Assembly (NCBI RefSeq): GCF_024055635.1
Contig: NZ_JAMXMB010000032.1
Coordinates: forward strand, 1 to 64,000
DNA length: 64,000 nt
Origin: Microbacterium yannicii
GTDB taxonomy: Bacteria > Actinomycetota > Actinomycetes > Actinomycetales > Microbacteriaceae
Direction of reading: 5' to 3'
Part shown: positions 1 to 8,388 of the stretch, piece after piece
Layout: every line of letters starts with the position of its first letter
How positions within the stretch are numbered: position 1 is the first letter of the stretch
Made by a program: the position numbers and the translations under genes
The notes under the pieces: generated by a model
What the model was told of the DNA's origin: nothing
Database searches by the model: none
The model's input: the letters and a program-made list of their open reading frames with translations, nothing else

Positions 1-86
1 AGCGAGCGAGGAACGAGCGAGACGAAACGCCCACGGTTCGCGATGCGGCTGAGGACGTTTCGTCTCGCAAGCTCGCTCAACGACCG
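1..86. repeat. Palindromic dispersed repeat, copy upstream of cobA
   Basis: The segment carries inverted arms (CGAGACGAAACG near 19-30, CGTTTCGTCTCG near 56-67) followed by GCTCGCTCAACGACCG at 71-86. The last 16 bases recur exactly at 59846-59861. The cobA reading frame stays open through this repeat to the window edge, so it may lie inside the true N-terminus of CobA rather than in an intergenic gap. Confidence 0.6.
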
Positions 87-107
87 GAATCGACGACCGC
101 CGGCAAG

Positions 108-887
108 GTGTGGCTCGTCGGCGCCGGACCCGGCGACGCCGGACTCCTCACCCTCAAGGGGCTGCGCGCCCTCGAGGCGGCCGACGTCATCGTGGCCGAC
201 CGCCTGGGCGCCCGCGCCGTGCTCGACGGCCTCGCCGCCGACGGCGTGGTGCTGCGCGGCGAGGTCGTCGACGTCGGCAAGCAGCCGGGTCACCACGCCG
301 TGCCGCAGGACGCCATCAACGCCCTCCTCGTCCAGCTCGCCCAGGACGGCAAGACCGTCGTCCGCCTCAAGGGCGGCGACCCGTACGTGTTCGGCCGCGG
401 CGGCGAGGAGCTCGCCGCCTGCCAGGAGGCAGGAATCGCCGTCGAGGTCGTCCCCGGCATCACCAGCGCCATCTCGGTGCCGGCGATCGCCGGCATCCCG
501 CTCACCCACCGCGGCGTCGCGACCGCCTTCACCGTCGCGACCGCCCACGACCAGATCGCATCACTCAGCGGCGGCCGCGACCACACGGTGGTCCTGCTCA
601 TGGGGATCGCCACGCTCGCGAACTCCGCAATCATCCTCGCCCGCGGCGAGCGCGGCGGTGACTGCCCCGTCGCTGTCGTCGAGGACGGCTTCGGCCCGCG
701 CCAGCGGGTGACGGTGGGAACGCTCGCCACCATCGCCCACCAGGCGGCGGCTCGCGGCATCCGCTCTCCTGCTGTCGTGGTCGTCGGCGATGTGGTGCGG
801 CTCAGCCCGTACGCGCCCGCCGCGCTGGCGACCCTCGATCTCTCCTCGTACGACCCCCTCGCTCCCGAGCGCAGCCCGCGCGCCTGA
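108..887 (+). CDS. cobA: Uroporphyrinogen-III C-methyltransferase (SUMT)
   Basis: It transfers two methyl groups from SAM to uroporphyrinogen III, giving precorrin-2 for siroheme or cobalamin. Seen: GAGPGD at residues 5-10, KGGDPYVFGRGGEE from residue 88, PGITS at 116-120 and GIPLTHRG at 129-136, all hallmarks of the family; 259 aa is normal length. The GTG at 108 has no Shine-Dalgarno sequence, and the frame is open upstream to base 3, reading AGKVWLVGAGPGD across the chosen start. The true start may therefore lie before the window. The neighbours are fprA and a ferredoxin, which suggests siroheme supply for a ferredoxin-dependent sulfite or nitrite reductase outside the window (inference). 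Confidence 0.93.
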   Translation: MWLVGAGPGDAGLLTLKGLRALEAADVIVADRLGARAVLDGLAADGVVLRGEVVDVGKQPGHHAVPQDAINALLVQLAQDGKTVVRLKGGDPYVFGRGGEELAACQEAGIAVEVVPGITSAISVPAIAGIPLTHRGVATAFTVATAHDQIASLSGGRDHTVVLLMGIATLANSAIILARGERGGDCPVAVVEDGFGPRQRVTVGTLATIAHQAAARGIRSPAVVVVGDVVRLSPYAPAALATLDLSSYDPLAPERSPRA

Positions 888-932
888 CCGGCCGCACGCG
901 CGCTCCGTCCCACGACCCGAAAGAACCCCACT

Positions 933-2345
933 GTGACTTCTTCGAGCCTCCAAACCTTGCGCGTCGCGATCGTCGGCGCCGGCCCCGCCGGGATCTACGC
1001 CGGCAACATCCTCACCAACTCCCTTCGACAAGCTCAGGGACCGGATGCTGAGCCTGTCGAAGCACGCATCGACCTGTTCGAGTCGCTGCCGGCGCCGTAC
1101 GGCCTCATCCGGTACGGCGTCGCCCCCGACCACCCCCGCATCAAGGGCATCGTCAACTCGCTGCACGAGATGCTGGATGCCGGCACCACGCGGTTCATCG
1201 GCAACGTCGAGGTCGGCCGCGACATCTCGCTCGCCGAGCTGCAGGAGCGCTATGACGCGGTGATCATCGCGACCGGAGCCATCCGCGACGCGGCGCTCGA
1301 CATCCCCGGCATCGACCTGCCGGGCTCGTACGGCGCCGCCGACTTCGTGGCCTGGTTCGACGGCCACCCCGACGTACCGACCGAGTGGGCCCTCGATCAG
1401 CGCGAGGTCGCCGTCATCGGCAACGGCAACGTCGCGCTCGACGTCGCCCGGGTGCTCGCGAAGCACGCCGTGGACCTCCGCTCCACCGAGATCGCCGACA
1501 ACGTGCTGGCCGGCCTCGAAGCATCCGCGGTCACCGACGTCCACGTCTTCGGCCGGCGCGGCCCCGCCGACATCAAGTTCACGCCCATCGAGCTGCGCGA
1601 GCTCGGCGAGGTGCCGAACGTCGACATCGTCGTGCACGACGAGGACTTCGTCGACGCCGACCCGGCGAACGCGGCCAACAACCAGCTGAAGGTCATGCTG
1701 CGCGTCCTGAACAGCTGGCGCACGCGCGAGTCGACCGGTGCGCCGCGGCGCCTGCACCTGCACTTCTACCACTCGCCCGTCGAGGTGCTCGGCGAGGACC
1801 GCGTCGAGGGTCTGCGCTTCGAGCGCAACGAGCCGACCGGCGACGGCCGTGTGCGGGGCACCGGCGAGTTCCGCGAGATCGCCGTGCAGCAGGTGTATCG
1901 CGCGGTCGGCTACTACGGCACGCCCGTCATCGACGCGCCGTTCGACGAGAGAGCCGGCGTCGTCTCGAACGTCGAGGGCCGGGTCAAGAACACGGCGACG
2001 ACGGGCGACGACGACGCCCCGGTGATCCCGGGCCTCTACGCCACCGGCTGGATCAAGCGCGGCCCGGTCGGCCTCATCGGCCACACGAAGTCCGACGCGA
2101 TGGAGACGATCGCCCATCTGGTGTCGGATGTCGAGGCCGGGCGGCTCTCGGCCCCGACCGTCGACGGCGACGTGCTCGACCTGCTCGACGAGCGCGAGGT
2201 CGCCTACACGACGTGGGACGGCTGGCTCGCCCTCGACGCGCACGAGCGCGACCTCGGCGCCAGCCACCTGCACACCCGCGAGCGCGTCAAGGTCGTCCCG
2301 CGTGACGAACAGGTCGGCATCTCACGGGGAGTGCTCGTCCGGTGA
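933..2345 (+). CDS. fprA: Ferredoxin/adrenodoxin-type NADP+ reductase FprA
   Basis: This FAD enzyme passes electrons between NADPH and ferredoxin. Seen: dinucleotide motif GAGPAG at residues 15-20, LPAPYGLIRYGVAPDHP at 52-68, NADP-binding GNGNVALDVA at 163-172, and the C-terminal ATGW..GPVGLIGHTKSDA segment. Length 470 aa fits the family. The start is GTG. Odd: residues 31-45 (LRQAQGPDAEPVEAR) are encoded by an inverted repeat at 1023-1062 and sit between the first FAD-binding helix and the next strand, where relatives have a short loop. The stop overlaps the ferredoxin start by 4 bases (GTGA), so the two genes are translationally coupled and probably partners. Confidence 0.95.
   Translation: MTSSSLQTLRVAIVGAGPAGIYAGNILTNSLRQAQGPDAEPVEARIDLFESLPAPYGLIRYGVAPDHPRIKGIVNSLHEMLDAGTTRFIGNVEVGRDISLAELQERYDAVIIATGAIRDAALDIPGIDLPGSYGAADFVAWFDGHPDVPTEWALDQREVAVIGNGNVALDVARVLAKHAVDLRSTEIADNVLAGLEASAVTDVHVFGRRGPADIKFTPIELRELGEVPNVDIVVHDEDFVDADPANAANNQLKVMLRVLNSWRTRESTGAPRRLHLHFYHSPVEVLGEDRVEGLRFERNEPTGDGRVRGTGEFREIAVQQVYRAVGYYGTPVIDAPFDERAGVVSNVEGRVKNTATTGDDDAPVIPGLYATGWIKRGPVGLIGHTKSDAMETIAHLVSDVEAGRLSAPTVDGDVLDLLDEREVAYTTWDGWLALDAHERDLGASHLHTRERVKVVPRDEQVGISRGVLVR
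1023..1062. repeat. Palindromic repeat inserted in frame inside fprA
   Basis: Left arm CTTCGACAAGCTCAG (1023-1037) and right arm CTGAGCCTGTCGAAG (1048-1062) pair with one mismatch around a 10-base loop. The left arm's TTCGACAAGCTCA recurs at 13532-13544. The insertion keeps the fprA frame and adds about 15 residues. Confidence 0.85.
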
Positions 2346-2671
2346 CCTATGTGATCGCCCTGCCGTGCGTCGATGTGAAGGACCGCGCGTGCATCGACGA
2401 GTGCCCGGTGGACTGCATCTACGAGGGAGAGCGGTCGCTGTACATCCACCCCGACGAATGCGTCGACTGCGGCGCCTGCGAGCCGGTCTGCCCCGTCGAG
2501 GCGATCTACTACGAAGACGACCTGCCCGAGGAGTGGCAGGACTACTACAAGGCCAACGTCGAATTCTTCGATGACATCGGATCGCCGGGCGGCGCAGCCA
2601 AGACCGGCGTCATCGCGAAGGACCACCCTGTCATCGCGGCACTTCCCCCTCAAGGAGACGGCCATGACTGA
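2342..2671 (+). CDS. fdxA: Seven-iron ferredoxin (3Fe-4S/4Fe-4S)
   Basis: Small soluble electron carrier of 109 aa. Cysteines stand at residues 9, 17, 21, 25, 40, 43, 46 and 50 in the spacing of 7Fe ferredoxins: by family knowledge C9, C17 and C50 hold the 3Fe-4S cluster and C21, C40, C43 and C46 the 4Fe-4S cluster. The C-terminal half is acidic, as in relatives. The GTG start overlaps the fprA stop and the 3' end overlaps the next gene by 8 bases, so the reductase, carrier and flavoprotein probably form one electron-transfer unit. Confidence 0.96.
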   Translation: MTYVIALPCVDVKDRACIDECPVDCIYEGERSLYIHPDECVDCGACEPVCPVEAIYYEDDLPEEWQDYYKANVEFFDDIGSPGGAAKTGVIAKDHPVIAALPPQGDGHD

Positions 2672-3644
2672 CACCCCTTCCGCGGCCGATCCGACGGTGC
2701 CGTCGAGCACCGAGGTCGACGTCGTCATCATCGGCGGCGGTCCCGCCGGGCTCTCCGCCGCCCTCAACCTCGGGCGCGCCCGTGCCTCGGTCGTGCTCGT
2801 CGACGCCGGGCGGCCGCGCAACGCCGCCACGCTGCGCTCGCACGGCTTCCTCACGCGTGACGGCGTCTCGCCGCTCGAGCTGCGAAAACTCGCCCGCGCC
2901 GAGCTGGGCGCCTACCCGAACGTGCGCGTGCTCGATCGCACCGTCGTCACGGCGCTCCTCGAGAACGACGGCGACGATGGGCTGCGCTTCATCGCCGCCC
3001 TGCAGGGCCGGGGATCCGGCATCCCGCCGGCCGTCGCGGCGCGATCCGTGCTCGTGGCGACCGGACTGCGGGAGACCCTGCCCGACATCCCGAGCCTGCG
3101 CGCGTTCTACGGCATGACGATCTTCAGCTGCGCCGCGTGCGACGCGTGGGAGCTGCGGGACCGCCCGCTCGCTCTCATCGGCGAGACGCCAGACCTCGCC
3201 ACCCGCGCCCGGCTCATCGCGCGCTGGACCGACCGGCTGACCGTCTTCACCCACGGGTCGGACGCCATCGACACGGTCGAAGAGGCCGAGCTCGCGGCAT
3301 CCGGAATCGTCGTCGAACGCCGCGCGATCGACGACCTCGAAGGCGACCGCGGCACCGTGTCGGCCGTGCGCCTCGTCGACGGGACGCGCGTCGAGATCGA
3401 GGGCGGGTTCGTACGGCCGCAGTGGCACCCGGCACTCGACTTCATCGGCGGCATCGAGCTCGACCGCGACGCGTTCGGCAATCTGGTCACCGATCGCTCG
3501 GGACGCACGTCGCTCGCGGGGCTGTACGCGGCAGGGGATGCCGCCTCCCCCGGTCCGCAGCAGCTCATCGTCGCCGCGGGCCAAGGGGCGCGGTCCGCTG
3601 CCGTCATGGTGCACGATCTCGTCGGCGTGCGCACCGCGCACTGA
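2664..3644 (+). CDS. Thioredoxin reductase-like FAD protein, NADPH site degenerate
   Basis: Start ATG 2664 follows AAGGAG at 2652-2657; 326 aa. FAD motif GGGPAG at residues 24-29, redox pair CAAC at 156-159 and C-terminal FAD motif YAAGDAA near 288-294 place it in the low-molecular-weight thioredoxin reductase fold. At the second Rossmann motif, where NADPH enzymes have GxGxxA and a downstream HRRxxxR, it reads LIGETPDLA (171-179) and FTHGSDAID, so the NADPH determinants appear lost. It overlaps the ferredoxin gene by 8 bases. I infer that electrons may come from ferredoxin, as in ferredoxin-dependent flavin thioredoxin reductases; a small-molecule disulfide oxidase is the alternative. Confidence 0.85.
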   Translation: MTDTPSAADPTVPSSTEVDVVIIGGGPAGLSAALNLGRARASVVLVDAGRPRNAATLRSHGFLTRDGVSPLELRKLARAELGAYPNVRVLDRTVVTALLENDGDDGLRFIAALQGRGSGIPPAVAARSVLVATGLRETLPDIPSLRAFYGMTIFSCAACDAWELRDRPLALIGETPDLATRARLIARWTDRLTVFTHGSDAIDTVEEAELAASGIVVERRAIDDLEGDRGTVSAVRLVDGTRVEIEGGFVRPQWHPALDFIGGIELDRDAFGNLVTDRSGRTSLAGLYAAGDAASPGPQQLIVAAGQGARSAAVMVHDLVGVRTAH

Positions 3645-3774
3645 GCACGGCGTCGACCAGGGGCGGAGTGTCACCCGCCGTGGCACTCCAGACGGGTCCT
3701 CACCGACTCCTTACGAAGTCCTTTCGCGCTGATGGGAAGGCGCCCCGATCGGTGCGAGGGCTTCGCCGCGGACC

Positions 3775-3780
3775 TATCCT
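3775..3780 (+). promoter_or_regulatory. -10 box of the two-component operon, leaderless
   Basis: TATCCT lies 6 bases before the GTG at 3787, so transcription should begin at or next to the start codon. No Shine-Dalgarno sequence precedes that GTG. Confidence 0.55.
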
Positions 3781-3786
3781 GACCAC

Positions 3787-4487
<701 letters not shown>

Positions 4488-4491
<4 letters not shown>

Positions 4492-5498
4492 GCGTCTCGA
4501 CGGACGCCCTGCTCTTCTCCGCCGGCGCCGCGGCGGCGACCGGCATCGTCGGCGCGGCGCTGGTGCTGGCGCTCGCGCGCGTGCGCGTGGCAGCGGCCGC
4601 CATCGTCGCCCCGCTCGTGGTCGTGCTGTCGATCGCGGTGGGCGTCGTCGTCGGCGCGGCGTCGATGCTGCTGACCGCCGGCGACATGACCGGCCTGCTC
4701 CTCGTGCTGCTCGCGAGCGTGCCGGCCGCCCTGGCCGCGGGCATCGTGATCGCCGCCCGCATCCAGTCGGCCGCACGCGCCGCCGAGCGGGCCGCCGCGG
4801 CGGCCGAGACCGAGCGCCGGGTCGAAGGACAGCGGCGCGACCTGGTCGCATGGATCTCGCACGATCTGCGCACGCCGCTCGCCGGCATCCGTGCGACCGC
4901 CGAGGGAATCCACGACGGGGTGCTCACCGACGCCGGCGCGGCGGCCGTCACGATTCAGCGGAACGCCCAGCGGATGAGCGACATGGTGGACGACCTCCTC
5001 ACGCTCTCGCGGCTGCAGGCGCCGTCGGTCGTACTGGAACGCACCGACGTCGACGTCGGAGACCTCGTCTCCGACGTCGTGGCGTCCCTCCGCCCTCTCG
5101 CCGATGCCGGCGGTGTCACCCTGTCGGGGAGCGCCGAGACCGGGGCGCGTGCGCGGGTCGCCGCCCCCGAGCTGCGCCGGGCCGTGACGAATCTGGTGGC
5201 CAACGGCATCCGTCATTCTCCGCCCGGCTCCACGGTCGAGACGACCGTCGAGCTGCGCGACGGCTCGTTGCGGATCGCCGTCGCCGACGCCTGCGAAGGC
5301 ATCGCCCCCGATGACCTGCCGTACGTCTTCGAGACCGGATGGCGTGGCAGTGCGGCGCGGCCGACAGATGCCGGGGCCGGACTGGGTCTCGCGATCGTCC
5401 GCGGCGTCGCCGACGCCCACGGGGGATCCGCCACCGTCCGCAACGCCACGCGCGGCTGCGTGTTCGAGGTGACGCTGCCGTTGCGCTCGGACCCGTGA
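4488..5498 (+). CDS. Membrane sensor histidine kinase
   Basis: 336 aa from the ATG that overlaps the regulator stop. Residues 1-90 hold three hydrophobic segments with almost no extracellular loop, followed by a charged coiled stretch. Then come the H-box WISHDLRTPLAG (phospho-acceptor His), N-box LVANGIRHSPPGS and G-box GAGLGLAIVRGVADAHGG. No PAS or large sensor domain is seen, so it probably senses a membrane event or a lipophilic ligand (inference). It should phosphorylate the response regulator encoded just before it. Confidence 0.94.
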
Positions 5499-5540
5499 CC
5501 GGGGTTCGGCCGCCGTCGGGCCGTCAGACCTCTTCGGGCG

Positions 5541-6182
5541 TCAGGCTTCCTCGGGTGGCAGGGCGTCGCGGCCCGCGGCGAGCATCTCGCGCACCTGGTC
5601 GCCGTGCGTCGTGGCGGGGCTCACGGTGTCGGGCCACGACGCCAGGTGGGCCTCCGCCCACTCCGTCCAGGCGACGATGTGCTCGTAGTGGCCGACCATG
5701 AACGTGTTCGCGAGTGCGAAGAGGTGGCGCCGCTCCGGGAACGTGCCACCGGTCGTGCTGATGTACGCGGCGTAGCGTGCGAACACCTCGCGCTGTGCGA
5801 GCGCCTGCTCCCTCGTCCGCGCGAGCGTGGCGCGCAGGTCGTCGAGCGAGCCCTGGTCGGCCAGCAGCACGCGCACCATCCCTTCGAACTCGAGGGTCGG
5901 CGGCCGCACCGGAGTGCTGAGCCAGGTCGCGAGGGCCGCGCGCCCCGCCGGAGTGATCGCGTAGATCGTGCGGGCGCGCTTGCCGGTGTGCTCCTGCCGG
6001 GTCGCGACGAGGCCGTCGTCGCTGAGGCGATTGAGCAGCGCGTAGCGCCCCCGATCGGCCGACGGCCAGAGCTCCGCCACGCCGCGGCCGAGCTGCTCGG
6101 CGAGCTGATACGCCGACCAGTCGTGGTCGGCCAGGAGGCCCAGGATGAGATAGCCCGTGGTCGAGAGCTCACGGTCGGCCAC
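5541..6182 (-). CDS. PadR-family transcriptional regulator
   Basis: 213 aa from the GTG at 6182, which follows GAAGGAGGA; the frame extends upstream but lacks a better start. The N-terminal winged helix (STTGYLILGLLADHDWSAYQLAEQL, GRYALLNRLSDDGLVATRQ, YAITPAGRAALATWL) is typical PadR, and the C-terminal part is the helical VirR-type dimerisation domain (EFEGMVRVLLADQGS, ARTREQALAQREVFARYAAY). The promoter region holds a perfect palindrome at 6258-6276, so autorepression is likely. Its ligand and targets are unknown. Confidence 0.92.
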   Translation of the reverse strand: MADRELSTTGYLILGLLADHDWSAYQLAEQLGRGVAELWPSADRGRYALLNRLSDDGLVATRQEHTGKRARTIYAITPAGRAALATWLSTPVRPPTLEFEGMVRVLLADQGSLDDLRATLARTREQALAQREVFARYAAYISTTGGTFPERRHLFALANTFMVGHYEHIVAWTEWAEAHLASWPDTVSPATTHGDQVREMLAAGRDALPPEEA

Positions 6183-6257
6183 GGCGTCCTCCTTCTTCGG
6201 GTCGGTGCGGTGCGCGTGGAACGTAAAAGAGTACCCCGACGGGACCGCATCGACTAT

Positions 6258-6276
6258 ATACTGCGAAATGCAGTAT
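6258..6276. promoter_or_regulatory. Candidate PadR operator over the padR promoter
   Basis: ATACTGC and GCAGTAT form perfect 7-base arms around GAAAT. A minus-strand -10 (TATAGT, 6252-6257) abuts it, so binding here would block padR transcription. The region is AT-rich compared with its surroundings. Confidence 0.65.
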
Positions 6277-6352
6277 GCATGGGGGCGGAATCCGAGTGGG
6301 GACGAGGGACCGTCGCTGCAAGGCAGCCGAGTGCGGGGGTGCCGGTTGTCTC

Positions 6353-6382
6353 GCGGCGGGCGATCTGAGGATCGCCCGCCGC
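6353..6382. other. Strong hairpin between divergent genes
   Basis: GCGGCGGGCGATC and GATCGCCCGCCGC pair perfectly (13 bp) around TGAG. It lies between divergently transcribed genes, where a terminator is not expected; it may sit in the leader of the gene at 6472 or be a small dispersed repeat. Confidence 0.45.
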
Positions 6383-6471
6383 ACATCCCGCCTCGCGCCG
6401 CTGCCGGCCACGATGGCCCTGCCGCAGCCACGTGAGGTCGCTCTCGTTGCGGTGAGGCAGGATGGGCTTCG

Positions 6472-7518
6472 ATGTCACTGCCGACCGACCCTCCGCTCGA
6501 CGAGCTGCGCGCACTGCGCGAGCGCGCCTACGGTCGCGATGCCGACATCCAGGACGACCCGCAGGCGCTCGCGCGCCTTCGTGAGCTCGAAGCCCAGTCA
6601 GCGCGGACCTCCTCTGCAGACGACACGACCCCGAGCGCGCCGGCGGGCGCGACGCCGTACGATTCCGGCGGTGCCGGCCGGACCGGCGGTCCCACCGCGA
6701 CGGGTGCGGGGGACGACGAGCCCAGGCGGTTGCCGTACGGCGGTGGGGTGACGGATGCCGCCACCCTCCGCAGCGGCATCGCCCCGGTCGGCGTGGCCTC
6801 GGCCCTCGACGACGCCGCCGCCGGCGCGGCGGTGAGCTCCGACCTGCGCGCGGCGACCTCGGACGAAGACGCCCACCGAGCAACGAACCCGGTGGGCCTG
6901 AGCGCAGAGGCGGAACCAGCGTCGAGGAGAGACGCCGGCGCGGATGGCGCGGCCCTGCAGCCCGACCCCCTTCGCACCGACCCGCTCCCCACCGAACCCG
7001 CCGCCGCTGGCGACAGCGCGAGTGCGGCCACCGGCACCTCTTCACGCCGACCCTGGTGGCGCCGGCGCCGGGCGCTGCTCTGGGCCGCGTCCGTGGTCGC
7101 GGGGGTCGTGGTGGGCGTGAGTGCGACCTTGGCGATCCAGGCCGCCGGTGCCGGCAGGATCGCCACGCTTCAGGTGGACGCGGACGCCGCCTGGCCCGAC
7201 GCGTTCTTCGGCGAGCGCCCCGAGGACGCCCAGGTGTTCGACGAGTTCTACGGCCTCACGGTGCTGGTCTTCTCACAGACATCGAGAGAAGCGGGAAAGC
7301 AGAACTGCCTCTACATCCTCGTCGCCGAGGACTCCTTCGGCGGAGGCAGCTGCTCTTCGGGCTCGTTCGCCGCCAACGCTTCGGTGCAGGTGCTGCCGCG
7401 GTCGCCCGCCGAGCTCCGCGAGCGCTTCCCCGCGGGCACGTCTCTGGGATTCGTGGTCGAGGGCTCCCAGGTGCGGGTCTACGCGCGCGAGCCGAGCATC
7501 CTCGAACCGACGCCCTGA
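6472..7518 (+). CDS. Single-pass membrane protein, unknown function
   Basis: 348 aa. Residues 1-190 are hydrophilic, low in complexity and rich in Ala, Gly, Asp, Pro and Thr (probably disordered and cytoplasmic). A basic RRPWWRRRR block at 192-200 precedes one membrane helix at 201-224. The outer domain (about 120 residues) has two cysteines that may pair (QNCLYIL and GGGSCSSG). Orientation by the positive-inside rule puts the C-terminus outside. I do not recognise the family; it resembles anchored domain proteins common in Microbacteriaceae. It converges with dcd. Confidence 0.8.
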   Translation: MSLPTDPPLDELRALRERAYGRDADIQDDPQALARLRELEAQSARTSSADDTTPSAPAGATPYDSGGAGRTGGPTATGAGDDEPRRLPYGGGVTDAATLRSGIAPVGVASALDDAAAGAAVSSDLRAATSDEDAHRATNPVGLSAEAEPASRRDAGADGAALQPDPLRTDPLPTEPAAAGDSASAATGTSSRRPWWRRRRALLWAASVVAGVVVGVSATLAIQAAGAGRIATLQVDADAAWPDAFFGERPEDAQVFDEFYGLTVLVFSQTSREAGKQNCLYILVAEDSFGGGSCSSGSFAANASVQVLPRSPAELRERFPAGTSLGFVVEGSQVRVYAREPSILEPTP

Positions 7519-7588
7519 GGGCGCACGCGTCGCGGCTCGCCGCGGGATCCGCCCGGCGGAAGCCTCCGTGCGATGCGCCGGGAGCGGG

Positions 7589-8188
7589 TCACGCCGTCGG
7601 GGCGGCGGCGTCTCCGACGTCGGTGCGGTGGAAGTTCTGGAACGAGCGGGATGCCGTCGGCCCCCGCTGCCCCTGGTACCGGTTGCCGTAGGTGCCGGAG
7701 CCGTAGGGGTTCTCGGCGGGTGAGGTCAGCCGGAAGTAGCAGACCTGTCCGATCTTCATGCCCGGCCACAGCTTGATCGGCAGGGTGGCGACGTTCGAGA
7801 GCTCGAGGGTGACGTGGCCGGTGAAGCCCGGGTCGATGAACCCGGCGGTGGAGTGCGTCAGCAGGCCGAGTCGGCCGAGGGACGACTTGCCCTCGAGCCG
7901 GGCGGCGATGTCATCGGGCAGCGAGATCTTCTCGAAGGTCGATCCCAGCGCGAACTCGCCGGGGTGCAGGATGAACGGCTCGCCGGGGTCGACCGCGATG
8001 AGGCGGGTGAGCTCGGGCTGGTCCTCGGCCGGGTCGATGAACGGGTACTTGTGGTTGTCGAAGAGGCGGAAGGAGCGGTCGAGCCGAACGTCCACGCTCG
8101 ACGGCTGCACCATCGCCGGATCCCACGGGTCGAGCCCGATGCGCCCCGCGTCGATCTCGAGCCGGATGTCGCGGTCACTGAGCAGCAC
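7589..8188 (-). CDS. dcd: dCTP deaminase, probably dUMP-forming
   Basis: It converts dCTP to dUTP and, in the actinobacterial bifunctional type, on to dUMP for thymidylate synthesis. 199 aa; family signatures [50 protein letters not shown] and [13 protein letters not shown]. The [14 protein letters not shown] form matches the bifunctional DCD-DUT group of Mycobacterium rather than the E. coli deaminase (established knowledge). GTG start; a TAGGCT box sits 6 bases upstream. Confidence 0.96.
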   Translation of the reverse strand: MLLSDRDIRLEIDAGRIGLDPWDPAMVQPSSVDVRLDRSFRLFDNHKYPFIDPAEDQPELTRLIAVDPGEPFILHPGEFALGSTFEKISLPDDIAARLEGKSSLGRLGLLTHSTAGFIDPGFTGHVTLELSNVATLPIKLWPGMKIGQVCYFRLTSPAENPYGSGTYGNRYQGQRGPTASRSFQNFHRTDVGDAAAPTA

Positions 8189-8194
8189 GCGGCC

Positions 8195-8200
8195 AGCCTA
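8195..8200 (-). promoter_or_regulatory. -10 box of dcd, leaderless
   Basis: Minus-strand TAGGCT lies 6 bases before the dcd GTG (8188). There is no Shine-Dalgarno sequence. Confidence 0.55.
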
Positions 8201-8338
8201 TCGGGGCGGCATCCGTCCGGCTCGAACGTGACGTCCACCCGCCTCGGGACGACGACGGATGCAGCGGCAAGAGCACCGCATCGTGGCACGGAGAGCGGGC
8301 CGCGGCTGCGGCCGTCGAAGAGCGCGGCGATCGTCCCG

Positions 8339-8344
8339 TAGGTT
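8339..8344 (+). promoter_or_regulatory. -10 box of the ABC exporter operon
   Basis: TAGGTT suits a start near 8351, giving a leader of about 38 bases with GGAGG before the ATG at 8389. Confidence 0.4.
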
Positions 8345-8388
8345 GTCAGTGAACGTCAGCGTCGAGCGAACCGCGGAGGACCGAGCCC

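Noticed and set aside
561-2273. 570-aa minus-strand ORF opposite fprA
   Set aside because: Antisense shadow of cobA/fprA; no recognisable domain, and the genes on the plus strand carry intact motifs.
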